A program made the translations under genes and the position numbers. A DNA stretch of 64,000 nt, taken from positions 2,542,001 through 2,606,000 of the forward strand of contig NW_004457624.1 of the NCBI RefSeq assembly GCF_000203815.1, in the 5' to 3' direction. This DNA comes from Cavenderia fasciculata (Eukaryota > Evosea > Eumycetozoa > Acytosteliales > Cavenderiaceae). Numbering within the stretch: the stretch's first letter is position 1; every line of letters starts with the position of its first letter. Shown in pieces: positions 49,949-61,510 of the stretch. The notes beneath the pieces were generated by a model. It ran no database searches. It saw only the letters and a list, made by a program, of their open reading frames with translations, and had not been told where the DNA came from.

Positions 49949-50833
49949 TATGATAATATGAATTTGGATTTGATTTGATTTGATGGATGTTTATATATAC
50001 AAATAGTGTATTACAAAAATGTTTAAAAAAATCAATTTAAATATATACACAAAACAAAATATATATATAATATAATATAAAGATATATTTATATATATAT
50101 ATAATTTGAATTGTTAAAAAGGTAGAAACAGACAGGTGGTGGTAGTAGTAAGTAGTAGTAGAATTAAAGTAATATAATAGTATAGTAAATATAATAATAG
50201 CAACAAATAGTATTATAATTATTTGTAGTTGTATACACAGAGAAGAAGAAGAAGAAGAAGAAGAAGAGTTAAATTAAAAAAAAAGGGAACAAAGTTAAAA
50301 GATGAATAATGTTGTTTGTCGTCGTTGTAGTAGTTAGTTGTTCACCCACAAACAAACAAATATATTAAATATTAAATGTTTTATAGATTTATAGAACCGA
50401 CCCGTGTGTGTGTCAAATTTGTTATATGAGATGAAGATGAATGAGTGTTAGTGGTGGTGGTGGTAAGAGTAAGCAGTAGTTGAGAAGTGAGGGGAGGAGG
50501 ATTAGAACAATAGATTTAAATTTAAAAAAAAATAATATAATAAATAAATTAATAAATTAATTGCAAGGATGAGGAATGAGGAGGTTAGTAATTCATTCCA
50601 TTCATACATTTTCAAAATGTAGTCAATGAATAAAAAATAATCATAACAAAGAGAGAAGAGGGAGAAGGAAAAAGGAGGAAGAAGTAGAGTTAGTTAACTT
50701 AATCAAATTTTTGAGGAATGAAATAAATGATGATTGGTCGGGATATAAAAGGAAAGTGAAAGAGGAGGAGGAGAGGAGCAAACAAGCAAGTATCAGCTTT
50801 TGATTATTATTATTATTATGATGATTATTATTA
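49949..50833. other. PUF promoter region
   Basis: About 885 bp between the PUF start and the stop of the small gene. It is mostly A/T-rich with ATATATAT runs (50050-50110), an AGA repeat (about 50242-50267), GTGGTGG near 50450 and purine-rich DNA near 50640-50780. No coding frame is seen. Confidence 0.6.
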
Positions 50834-51355
50834 TTAACTCGCTTTTAATCGATCTATCTTATCTATGCGGACTAGTCCCACTCCACAACTACCACCATAT
50901 CTAGCAGCTATATAAAAAAATATGAATGAAATAGCTGTCGTTGTTTCCGTGTCGTCACAACACACACCCACATATATGTCTTTTTGTCAATTAACCAAAC
51001 AATCGATTGTCCTCTTTTTTTTTTTTATCCATATATAGTCAGGGTTTTGGACATGTGGATGGTGATGGTTAGATTCGGATCTAACCAAATGTAGTAGTAG
51101 TAGTGCTTTTTTTATTTATCATAATCTCTGATGAATGTTTCAGATATATAATAAAAAGAGGAGGAAGAGAGAGAGAGAGTTGATTTTGTTTTGTTTTTGT
51201 TTTTTTTTGAACTTACCAGAGGTGTAAACTTTTTTCATTTTCTTGTCTCCGTCATCTGGCGACGACAAGAATGGTGAAGAATTATCTAATAATGAATTTC
51301 TTGTAGTTTCCATTGTATCTGCCATGTGAAAAAAACTACTTAAAGTTGAATCCAT
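50834..51355 (-). CDS. tentative small two-exon gene, 70 residues
   Basis: Two exons, 51217-51355 and 50834-50907 (complement), are joined by a GTAAGT...TATATAG intron of 309 nt with matching phase. The peptide has an N-terminal part with MADTMETTRNSLLDNSSPF, a small acidic/basic part (SPDDGDKKMKKVYTS), and a C-terminus AARYGGSCGVGLVRIDKID followed by RLKAS and a stop. Support is a clean donor, a clean acceptor, an in-phase open second exon that is less A/T-rich than its surroundings, and a stop just after it. I do not recognise the family. The start is uncertain: the open frame continues upstream without an ATG, and other in-frame Met codons follow. It could be non-coding. Confidence 0.4.
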
Positions 51356-54300
51356 AGAATGAATCAATAAATTGGGTTGATTAATAAAAAATTGTTGAAT
51401 GGTTGAAAACGAATTGAAATTATTCAACTTTTGTTGTTGAGGGTTGTTGAGGGTTGTTGTTCAAATCTGTTGACAAGATGATGAATATATATATATTGTT
51501 GAAACTTTTAAATTACAATTATTACTATTCTAGAATGCAATGTTATAAATGAAATATGGAGAATGGTGACGTGGTGGTGGTAATATTAAGGTGGGTTATA
51601 TATTTAAATATATAGGATGTGTATATATATATTTTTTTGTTTTAAAAAATATGTATTATAATCCAAATGGAAAAGGAAAAGGAATTAAAAATAGATGGGT
51701 TTGGAGATGTAAAGTAATAGTTGTTTTTAGGGTCCTAAAAAACAATATACAATTAAAAAAGGAACCACAAACAAAAAAAAATTAAAATTAAAATTGGGAA
51801 ATTGAATTTTAATTAGATTTCCTTTTAAAGTAAAAGTTATATAACAGGCCAAAAAGATAAAAAGGAAAATAAAAAAGATTTCCTAATCTTCCCTTCTAAT
51901 TTCACAAATTGTCTATGGTTTTTTTTTTTTTTGTTTTGTTGGAGTAAACACAATGCTATCTACTGCTGTTGTTGGCTGCTATATTGTTGTTGTTGTTGTT
52001 GTTGTTGTTGAATGAAAATATTTGATGAATGGAACAATTTAAATTGAAATGATTGGTAGATTGTTTGGGAAGGTCCTATCCTATTATTACAAACAATCAA
52101 TTTAATATTATTGAATTATTATTATTTTGATTGAATTATTATTATAATTTTATATTATTATTATATATTATTATTATTACGCTAGTGAAATTTTAATTAA
52201 TTAAATAATAATTATTGAATATATATCTATCGATAGATTTAAATCATATGATTTATCAGAGGAAATAATAATATAATATAATATAATAATAACAATAATG
52301 TTGTTGTTGTTGTTGTTGTTGGCGATCTTAAATTTTAAAGTGGATCGAAGTTAAAGTTTGAGGAGGAGGATAAGAAAATTGGTGTTGTTGCTATATTGCT
52401 ACTTTTGGTTGTGTTGCTCTCTAATGGATTAAAGGGTGATTGATTGATAGGTAGGTAGGTAGCGCACGAGGGCTGTTCAAGAGTTTGTGATGTGGTTGGC
52501 TAGTTGGCTGGTTGGTGGGGATTGATTGATTGATTTTGACGACGGATAATTATTGGTATTAATCGATTACCACAATATTGTTCGGTGTTGTTGTTGTTGT
52601 TGTTCAAAAAAAAAAAACTAACTAAAACTAACTAATATTACTATTACAATTATTATTATTACTAAAACAAACTAATATTACTATTCTATTATTACTGTGA
52701 AATTATGAGATATAATATAATATATGTGTAATGATGATTGATACTAGTATCGGCAAGCTGGTCAATATTCTTTTTACGATTAATATTATTACAGAATTAT
52801 TACTATAGGTATATTGTATTGTATTGTATGTGATAATATAATATAATATTGGTGTAATTATATTATTATTATTTGTAGTAAACAACAATTGTTAAAATGC
52901 CAGAGCAAAGCGCTGTGAATTCACAAAAGAAATGTTCAAGAGATTAGAGGAGGGATGGATACAACAGTAGCACAACAACAGTTAGCGATAGACGGACAGT
53001 CACACAAATAATAATTAAATAATAATAATAGTCATTATTAAGATGAATCGTGCCGACACGATGGGGGTAGGTAATATTTAAATTAGGTAGGTGTTGTCTG
53101 ATAGGACAGAGTAGTAGGAGACTAATGAATTGTACTACTACTCCTCTCCACTCAAACAGTGGTGGTATTGTTGTGGTTGTGTTGTTGTGTTACCAACATT
53201 TAGTGAGTGTGCTGCGTGGGGTGGGTGAGTTGAGAGACGATGGATGGATGGATGGAGTATTTTTCTCTTACTAAACCATTCCTCTCAACTTAATACCACC
53301 ACATCTCATTCATTCATTCATTCCAACACTATCTATTGAAATCTGTCTTACCCTTTTTGTTGTATTGTTGGTCTTCTTCTTCTTGTTGTTGTTGTTGAGT
53401 CTCTTCTGTTTCGATCGAGGACCTCTTTTCTTTCAAAATGATTTGATTGGATTGAATGATCTAATGGTTTACTATTAATGCGATTTGATTGGTATCATAT
53501 GATGATGATGATGATCCGTATCTATTCTATATATATATATATATATAAATATCCGCGTTGTGTTATATTATCTATCTTGTCTTTGTGTTATTCTTTTTTT
53601 AAATGAATGTATTGGAAGTGCATGCACTACTACTTATATAGGAGAGGAGGGATGATTGAAAATAAAGTTTTAAAGAGAGTGGTGATATTGCTACTATTAT
53701 AGGGAACAGTGGGTGATAGGCAGCTAGTTAAATAGTTAGTTTGCTTGGTTGGTAAGTGCCCTTTTTAATTAAATCATTGCTGTTGTTAGGGAGGTCAACG
53801 CAACTGACTGGGCTGGCTGGGGGAAAGGAAGGGGATGAACTCATGAATCAATTGGTACCCCATCTCCCTGGAGAGAGGTACGTATTTTACTCACCCTCCG
53901 CTTGTTCCTCAACACACCAAGCAGCAAAGGAAGATATTTTTTTTCGATTCACCAGATGAGAGACGAGTCTCCTGATCAGGTATTATGAGAACGATAGTTT
54001 CTCCTCTGTCGATCATCGTGTTTTTCATAAGCACAATAATAATTTCATAGTCTCCGAGGAAGATGGAGGAGAGGAAATTGAATTGCCTTCACAAAAAAGG
54101 TGATCTATTATTGTAATCTTTTTTTTCAACTACGCAAACGAACGAACAAAAACCATCACGTTTCCTCATTTGTTGTGTTGGCCTAATTATTGTTGTTTGG
54201 CTTGAAGAAAATATATCTCTCTCTCTTCTCGTTTGGTTATTATCATAATGAAAACTCATAGTGCGAATATATAAACGAAAGGGCGCTGCTGCGTTCGTCT

Positions 54301-54523
54301 ACAAACCACCAAGGTGTAGATCATTACCATGGTCGGTCTTGCTTGTTTTTAGATCAAATCAAAAATAATTTATTTATTATTGTCTTTTATTATTTCATAG
54401 TTATTGTTTTTTTTGGAGTAAATACTCTTCTTTTTCTTTGATTGTTGCACTGACACATAGTATTTTTTTTTCTTTGTCTTTTGGTTCTTTATTATTTATG
54501 GTGAATATTACTACTACTATCAA
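51356..54523. other. 3.2-kb gene-free region
   Basis: Between the small gene and the PCF11 stop. The left part (51.5-52.9 kb) is A/T-rich with ATTATT and TTGTTG repeats. The right part (53.0-54.3 kb) is less A/T-rich, with GTGGTG, CATTCATT and an AT run near 53530, and a cluster of inverted repeats at 53863-53980. Open frames are at most 67 codons. A non-coding RNA or long promoter is possible; neither is shown. Confidence 0.5.
53863..53980. other. cluster of short perfect inverted repeats
   Basis: Three perfect inverted repeats lie close together: TCTCC-CT-GGAGA (53863-53874), GAGAC-GA-GTCTC (53960-53971) and the palindrome CCTGATCAGG (53971-53980), the last two abutting. The block is less A/T-rich than its flanks. 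It could be a structured RNA or protein-binding DNA; no known family is recognised. Confidence 0.35.
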
Positions 54524-57500
54524 CTAGGTCAACTTGGATTTCTTATGGTCAGCTAGTTCAGATGTTAAATGGGCTTCATTGTCATCGGTTGCTACAGAGT
54601 CTTGAATAGTTCTCTTTTTGAGATAATCTGATTCATCTAAAATAATAATTTGGATTCATTGAATGGTTCGGAGGTATGTTAGCGATTGTCCTTAACCTTG
54701 TCGCGACGAGTTATTGTTGATTCTATTTTTGATAATTATATTACTGCTATGTACATACATTCGTCGTCATCTTCTTGGTCCGAGTTTGGAGATGTTGATC
54801 GGTTACATTTACAATGAACGATTTTTCCAAGTGACTCGCTCACTTCAACGGCACGATACATCCATTCCTCGTTTGCCTCGTCCCAAAACTTATCAAACTT
54901 TTCTCTACAAATGGGACAATTTGGTTGGCTGTCGTCTGATATTAAATCTGGCAATGGTTTGTCTTGTTCCTCTTTTTGTTGACTTTTAGAAAAGTAGGCA
55001 AGAGCTAATAATAAATCAAAATATTATTATTATAAATGAGAGGTTAATATAATTGTCAAATATTTAATAAATATATTATTTATATACATACCAGGTTGTT
55101 CTGGTAAATGTTCATGTGTTCCACCTTGAGCATTCATCCAATCGTCTTCAGTTATAAACCAAGATCTTGACATTGCTTGTTTTGCCTTTTCCTTGTCCTT
55201 TTTGTTTGCTTTATCTTTTTTATTAACTCTATAATGCCAGTCAATATGCTTTCTCAACTGATCACCTTCCTTGAATCTTAGTGCACAGTGTTTACATTGT
55301 AATGGTAATGATCGATATAATAAATCGGCTGGATCAAAATCCCTAAAATAATTGGTAAAAATAAATAAATAAATATGATGATGAATTCCAAAAAGAATAT
55401 TAAAAGAAAGGAAAGGAAATGAAATGAAATTTATAGTTATATATATATATATATATTTTAAAGGTATTGTTAAATAAATATTGTTGAATGAAGGGAAGGG
55501 GAGGGTAGGATGATGAAGTTTGGATGGTTGGGTAGATTGGCCACCATCACTTGTTTGTATGGTATGAGATATGGCCATACCCTATCCATATCTCTCTTTT
55601 TCTCTCTCTCTCTCTCTTTTGAGATTAGATATTTGGTATTGACTTCAAATAGTTTGATATATTAGAGCAGCAGAAAAAAAAGAAAATGAGAGTTGATCCG
55701 GTTGGAGGAGTTTAAAGGTTTTATTCAGTAAATTCAGTCAAAAAAAAAGAATAGAGGTATATTTGATAGCCAAATGATCAATGTTTACACTCTTTTCTAC
55801 TTTAGTCTGAACTAGAGTTGGCCATTGGGATAATACTATTCTAATCTAATTGTTGTTGTTGTTGGAGTTTTTGATTTGTTTTTTCGCCTGTACAGAATAT
55901 AAAATCGTTGAAGTGTAGAACCAATCCACACTTTTAGAGTAAAGTAATATTGAGAGTATCATTCAAAAGAGTAAAATAGATGATTGATTTTGATTGGTAT
56001 TCTTTCCTTTCTTTTTTTTTTTTGTAAAAAGTAGATGATGGATGATCAATGGGTAACTGTGTGACTATTTATTTAAAAATACAATCACCATCATCAACAT
56101 TTTCTTGTAGTTGGTCAAAAAAAAAAGAAGGAAAAGAATCGCCATCAAAAAACAAAAATGTCTTTTTTTTTTGGTTGAATTCAAAATAGATCTTTGGGAT
56201 GTATACTCTCAATATTACTTTTCAATCCAAGTGCGGCGTGTGTGGGGACAGAGAAAGAAAGAAAGAAAGAAGGAAAGAGAATAGAGAAAGTGGTTGTATG
56301 TGGTAATACTTACTCTTTTGAAGTGGCTGGAGTAACCTCGGTAGAGGTGACATGGTACTTTTGACATAGGAACGAGTATTGTTGCTTGAGTTGTGAAAAT
56401 GTCGCTTGGTTGTAGGGACGATTGTAGAGATTTGTTTTAATGTCACTCTGGAGTCTTAAAAACTCTTCATTTTCATTGTAGAGCTTGAGATATTGATCAA
56501 TCTTTTCCAAAATGGAGGCCAATTGAATGTGATCTTGACTAATGACCGTTTGTTGTTGTTGTTGTTGTTGTTGGTGATTATTATTCTCGTTGTGATGATT
56601 GTTATTATTATTATTATTAGAGTGATGTTCATTTTGAAGTTGTGGTGGTAATTGTTGATTACCGATTTGATGATGTTGGTTACCACCCATAAAATTATTA
56701 TTATTCATATTATCCATATTATTAAAAGGTTGGTTGTTATTATTCATCATACCCATCATATTATTATTCATACCTCCTCCTCCTCCTCCTCTATTCATAT
56801 TCATCATCATTTGCATTAAATTATTATTATTAAATGTATTTAAATAGTTTAGACTGTTATTATTATTGTTATTACTACTATTATTATTATTATTCATTGG
56901 TTGTTGATTCATCATATTAAACATTTGATTAAAACCTCCATTATCTTGTTGTTGTTGAGAGAAATCATTTTGAGGGTTGGCAGGAGCACTTCCTTTGTTT
57001 ACCCTTGGATCCTATAAAAAATAAAATAAAAAGTGTTAACAAGTGATTCACAGAGAGCGATGTATACTTTACTAAATATATTTACATTTGAAAACGATTG
57101 ATTTGGTCTCACATTTGGTGGTTGTTGCAATTGTTGAAGTAAACGATTTTGTTGTAGTAGTAATTGTTGTTGTTGCTGGAATTGAATTTGTTGTGGAGTT
57201 AGTTGTTGTTGTGTTTGTGAAGGTGGAGATTGTGATTGTCTTGGTTGTTGTTGAGATTGTTGTTGATGATGATTGGATTTTGGTTGTTGATGACGGTGTT
57301 GTTGTGGTGGTTGTTGTTGTGGTTGAGTTGGTTGTTGTGTTGGTCTTGGTTGAGCAGGTTTCTTGGCATCTAACATTTGTTTTCGAAGTATTGCAATTCT
57401 TTGGAACTCGTCGGCACCGAATCGATCCTCCATTTGCTTGAGAGAGGCTTGATCAAAGACGTTTCCCTTGACCCATGTATTGTACAAATTGACCAATGAC

Positions 57501-58007
57501 GTACGAATAGTGTCGTCGACCATCTCAAAAGTCGAACAAAACACAGCTACTATATTCTGAGCAAACAAAGTTTGATATATCTTTCCAACATTCTTTGTAA
57601 TTGAATCCAATACATATAAAACAGCTAATCTTTGTTTGGGATTTGTACTCTAAAATAAATAAAAAACAGTACAGTATTAATATCTAGTAGTAGTCTATTT
57701 AAATATGATCGCATTACATCATGTGTATCTATCTATCTTCTATCTATCTATCTATCTATACCTCTAAAATTCTTTCTTCTACAAGTGGAGCTATTTCTTG
57801 AGCAGCTTTAATATGGTCTCTTGCAAAATGCATTAGTTTGTTGATGACGATAGCATCGTTGAACGTCAAAACAAACAGTCTTGTTTGAAACTCTTGAGCG
57901 AGGTCTGCATTTGTTCTCTCGGCTGCTGCAGCCACTACCTCATTCCCTCCTGTATCGGCAGAGGATGATGCTGCTGTTCCATTACCATTGTTGTTAATCA
58001 TCATCAT
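54524..58007 (-). CDS. pcf11: PCF11, cleavage and polyadenylation factor
   Basis: Six exons, 57762-58007, 57086-57649, 56314-57011, 55092-55342, 54759-55004 and 54524-54636 (complement), encode 705 residues. All phases match. The N-terminus is a CTD-interacting domain: FNDAIVINKLMHFARDHIKAA, NPKQRLAVLYVLDSITKNVG, VFCSTFEMVDDTIRTSLVNL and LYNTWVKGNVF; it binds the phosphorylated tail of RNA polymerase II. A Gln/Pro then Asn/Met-rich middle follows. C-terminally there is a C2H2-like finger, LQCKHCALRFKEGDQLRKH (Cys about 519 and 522), SRSWFITEDDWM, and a second finger CPICREKFDKFWDEANEEWM...HCKC, both PCF11 hallmarks flanking the CLP1-binding region. It helps cleave pre-mRNA 3' ends and end transcription. 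The intron at 55343-56313 is 971 nt, far longer than others here. Confidence 0.93.
55343..56313 (-). other. 971-nt intron of PCF11
   Basis: GTAAGT donor after the codon start GA, and TTTTAG acceptor. Reading through the donor gives GAG then TAA at once. AATAAA hexamers lie on the coding strand at 56068-56073 and 55720-55725. Other introns in this window are roughly 55-180 nt, apart from one of 309 nt in a tentative gene. No extra exon with fitting phases was found inside. Confidence 0.75.
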
Positions 58008-58345
58008 TCCTTTGAAGAGTCGTGTCGATTGTGAATAATAACAAACTAGAACTAGTTCTACTAACTACTAACTGTGTTATTGAATAAATAAATAAATAAA
58101 AAGAGATAAGATGAAGAAGAGAAGAGGAAGAAACTGTTGATGAGCTTTCTCTATTGAGAGGTGAGCTTGTGAGAGTAACACTCAAAAAAAAAAATAAAAA
58201 AAAATAAAAAATCCAAAACAATGAAGTACGGAAAACCCAGGTTTCTTATGTGGGTGTTTCATTCGTTATGTTTGAAGATACAAAATACACTTACACCTTT
58301 GCTTACGTATTACTTTGATGATTGATTGATTGATTGATAATTATA
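58008..58345. promoter_or_regulatory. divergent promoter of PCF11 and POT1
   Basis: 338 bp separate the two start codons. It contains A-rich runs near 58183-58213, a TTGATTGATTGATTG run just before the POT1 start, and AATAAATAAATAAA on the PCF11 side. No specific factor site is recognised. Confidence 0.6.
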
Positions 58346-60468
58346 ATGTCAAATAGAGTATATAAAAATATTGGTACAGAAAATCATAAGGTCAAACACA
58401 ATGTAATTGGGATTGCAGAGTTTGTTCAAGAACCATTCTCTATTGGAAAAGGTAGGTTTATACTTGAGTAATGGGTGTATAGTATACTCTAAGAGATATA
58501 GATTCTAATTTATATCTATCTATCTATCTCTATCTATCTACCTATCAATATAGATTATATATTAAGGTTTAAACTAACTGATCAACTTGGTGATAAGAGA
58601 CTCTTTGTAAATGTATTTATGAGGAACAAAAATGATTTCCCTTGCCATCTATATGATGTTGTTGCTCTAATCAATATAGAGGTATGTTTTACAAAGACAA
58701 CTCTATTATTACACATTGTGATCAACTAAACAATCAATTTCTTTATTTTCAGTCATTCCAAAACAAAGATGGTTATTCTCATTGTAAATTCAATCTTTAT
58801 GAACATATTAGTTCGATTGTAAATTATTCATTACTGTGTCAAGACAATCCCACAAAAATAGATACCTTAATCTCTGGAGAGAGTGAAAGGAGACTCGTAA
58901 AAGTACTACTTCCTTTGTCTTTGGGTAAGAAAAAAACAAATGGATTAAATCCAAGGCAAAGTAATAATAATAATAATAATAATAATAATTTAAATAATAA
59001 TAATAATAATAATATAAATAATAATAATGACACTAACGATAACATTAATGATAACAATAATAACAATAACAATAACAACAATAACAATTTTAATAATATT
59101 AATAATATTAGTAATAATAATAATCAAGTTTTAAATGGAAAACAAGGGTTAGGATCAAATTTGAACCGACCTTCAAATGTTTATCAAACATTGGAAACAT
59201 TATCAACAAAGGATATATGTGATAATATAATTGTAAAGTTGTGTGCAAAAGAGCCAGTATCTGCCAAGTATTTCGACAGCACACCTTGGAAAGGAATGGT
59301 TTGGGATGGTACAGGTAGTGGAACCACCTATGATACTCGAGTCGATCAAAGTGTTCTTGGAGTTTTTATCACTGTCATTTGTTTTGATAAAAAGCAAAAA
59401 GAGATACTAGACAAGGTGGCAATGGATTCATGGATTCAATTAAAAAGTGTAAAGTATGTATGACAAATATAGATAGATAGTTATAGTTATTATAATGCAA
59501 ACAATCCATCCAAAGAATTTACTAAAATCCATATATATATATATATTTTGATATTAATTAAAGGTTAAATGAATATGGAGGGAAATCAGAATTAAAGTTA
59601 AATCACCATTCTGAAATTATTCAATTGGATCACACTGATGAAAGAGTAGTAAGATTAAAAAAAAATCATAATGTCAGATTAAACAAACATCTTATTTTGG
59701 AAAATGGAGGAGGACAATCTACATTATCTTTAACAAGTATGTATATTAAATTTATTAAATTATAACTATAAATTCATTCGACTGACTTTAATTTTTTTTA
59801 AAGAAATTGAACATGAAGATCAAGATATAATACCAATTTCAAAGGTACATATTATTTCTCAAAGAATGAAGCATCCAATGTATTTCAGAATCAAAGCAAG
59901 TATATCTGATTATTTCCCGGCTGCCTATTCAAAGGAATGGATAGTATTACAATGTTTAAATTGTTCAAGCTTTGTAGATTTAAAAATACCACAACTTCCA
60001 AAGTATTGTAAAGGATGTTACAATTCAGATGATTTCAAATTCAAATATTGTTCCAAATTTTTATTGGATGATGGATCTGGTCAAGTTTTGGAAGCTTATT
60101 TAATTGACCATTCTGTAAGAAGACAAAAATATTATTAGAGAAATATAAATATTAATATTTATTAAATATATATAGTTTAAATTTTTTGATGTAAAACAAG
60201 GAGAGACCTATGCTGAAATGTTTTCAAATTTGAAATATGTTGGAGATATAATAGATCATTTGACAATTGATCACCCTCGTTTAGATTTTTGTATCTATTC
60301 ATTTAATGTTGAAGAAAAGACTGTTTATCACATTGTAGATACCTGTTTTGATACAATCTATCTCAACAAAATTATACAGTATGTACACATTCATTCAAAT
60401 ATTTATATATTTTTAAAAATGTTTTTTTTTTTCTAACAATTGTTTTATTATTTCGGTTTAGTTATTAA
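58346..60468 (+). CDS. pot1: POT1, telomere single-strand binding protein
   Basis: Seven exons, 58346-58451, 58554-58681, 58753-59453, 59564-59736, 59804-60114, 60176-60378 and 60462-60468, encode 542 residues. The last exon supplies only the final codons and stop. OB1 starts with NVIGIAEFVQEPFSIGKDY, then ILRFKLTDQLGDKRLFVNVF. A long Asn/Asp insertion (about 144-206) separates it from OB2, marked by MVWDGTGSGTTYDTRVD. The C-terminal OB3 region shows MYFRIKASISDYFP, a CLNCSS...YCKGC zinc pair, FLLDDGSGQVLEAYLIDHS, then FFDVKQGETYAEM and FCIYSFNVEEKTVYHIVDTC, closely following human POT1 order (LDDGTGVLEAYLMDSDKFF). The family caps the 3' overhang with TPP1 and controls telomerase access. Confidence 0.93.
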
Positions 60469-60556
60469 ATAAATAGTAGGTTAAGTTATATATTATATTA
60501 TATATATATATTATCGAGCGATTATTATTATTATTCATTAATCAAATATTAATTAA

Positions 60557-61510
60557 TTATTGAACATTAAAACTTGGAGCATCTGAACCAGACTTGATAA
60601 AAGAGAAATCATAAGATTCATTTGGATTAATAGTTTGGACAAATGATGGTGTGTATTGACCTGGAGCAACAATATCTAATCTCCAGAGGGATGCAGAGTC
60701 TTTAAGAGTCATGGTTGATGTAATAATCAAATGTGAAATGGCAGTGGTACCAGTATTGATGACTGAGGAGTCCCATTGCGTGTATTGGATTCCTCCCTCA
60801 CTCCATGATCCCTTTAAAGTGCTAGAAAATGCAACCTTTGGTGCCGATGTAGATGTGGATGGTCCAGTAGTCGTAGTGGTGGTAGTAGTAGTCGTAGATA
60901 CTGGTGCAGGGGTTGATCCAGTGGTACTGGTACTGACAGCAGCTGGTGGTTGAGTTGGAGCTGAGGATGGAGTAGTGTATGGTGATTTGGCGACATCACC
61001 ACACTTTTCTTGACCCAAGACAGAGTATTGGTTGAGTGAAAAGTGTAATACAAATACTCTATTGTCACTGAAACCAGTCATTAAGTTGCTCTTGCAGTCT
61101 GAGAGATAAAAGTCAAAGATGCCTTGGTTCATTGGTGCAGCGAGAACCATGTGGACCTTACCATCTTTGGCAATGGAAAAGGTGTCCTTGTCGTTGAACA
61201 GGTATCCAGCTTTGGCGGCCGCGAATGGTTGGATCGTGGAGCTATCGTCAGCGGGACCGTTGCAATTGGTGGCATTGTTGTAGAGCGAGCCATACGAGTT
61301 TGTCGTAAACAGGTATGTATTCATAAAATTACTCGAGCTTCCCTTGGCATAGACCACCAATCCACTTGCATCTACCATGGTTAGCTGAATACCAACACCC
61401 GATGCTTTAAACCATGGGGCCAATGCAATCGCACAATTTGGATTTTGTGCATTTATAAAAGAAACAACAAAAATAAGAATAATAGAGATATTAATTAATA
61501 TTAATTTCAT
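60557..61510 (-). CDS. secreted CBM49 cellulose-binding protein
   Basis: A single exon encodes 317 residues. A signal peptide (MKLILINISIILIFVVSFINA) is followed by a Cys-containing N-terminal domain of about 150 residues (GIQLTMVDASGLVVYAKGSS, NATNCNGP, SDCKSNLMTGFSDNRVFVLHF). A Pro/Ser/Thr linker with a Thr10 run, probably heavily glycosylated, comes next. The C-terminal CBM49 module (about 230-317) reads GSWSEGGIQYTQWDSSVINTG, ISHLIITST, LWRLDIVAPGQYTP and PNESYDFSFIKSG. CBM49 modules bind crystalline cellulose, and in dictyostelids occur in sheath, stalk and spore-coat proteins. It is a paralogue of the gene at 62950-63810, same strand. Convergent with POT1, with 88 bp between stops. Confidence 0.9.
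   Translation of the reverse strand: MKLILINISIILIFVVSFINAQNPNCAIALAPWFKASGVGIQLTMVDASGLVVYAKGSSSNFMNTYLFTTNSYGSLYNNATNCNGPADDSSTIQPFAAAKAGYLFNDKDTFSIAKDGKVHMVLAAPMNQGIFDFYLSDCKSNLMTGFSDNRVFVLHFSLNQYSVLGQEKCGDVAKSPYTTPSSAPTQPPAAVSTSTTGSTPAPVSTTTTTTTTTTGPSTSTSAPKVAFSSTLKGSWSEGGIQYTQWDSSVINTGTTAISHLIITSTMTLKDSASLWRLDIVAPGQYTPSFVQTINPNESYDFSFIKSGSDAPSFNVQ

Noticed and set aside
55440-55580. Extra exon inside the long PCF11 intron
   Set aside because: Candidate frames there have no donor giving the required phase, while the flanking exons join directly as GA|G in perfect phase.
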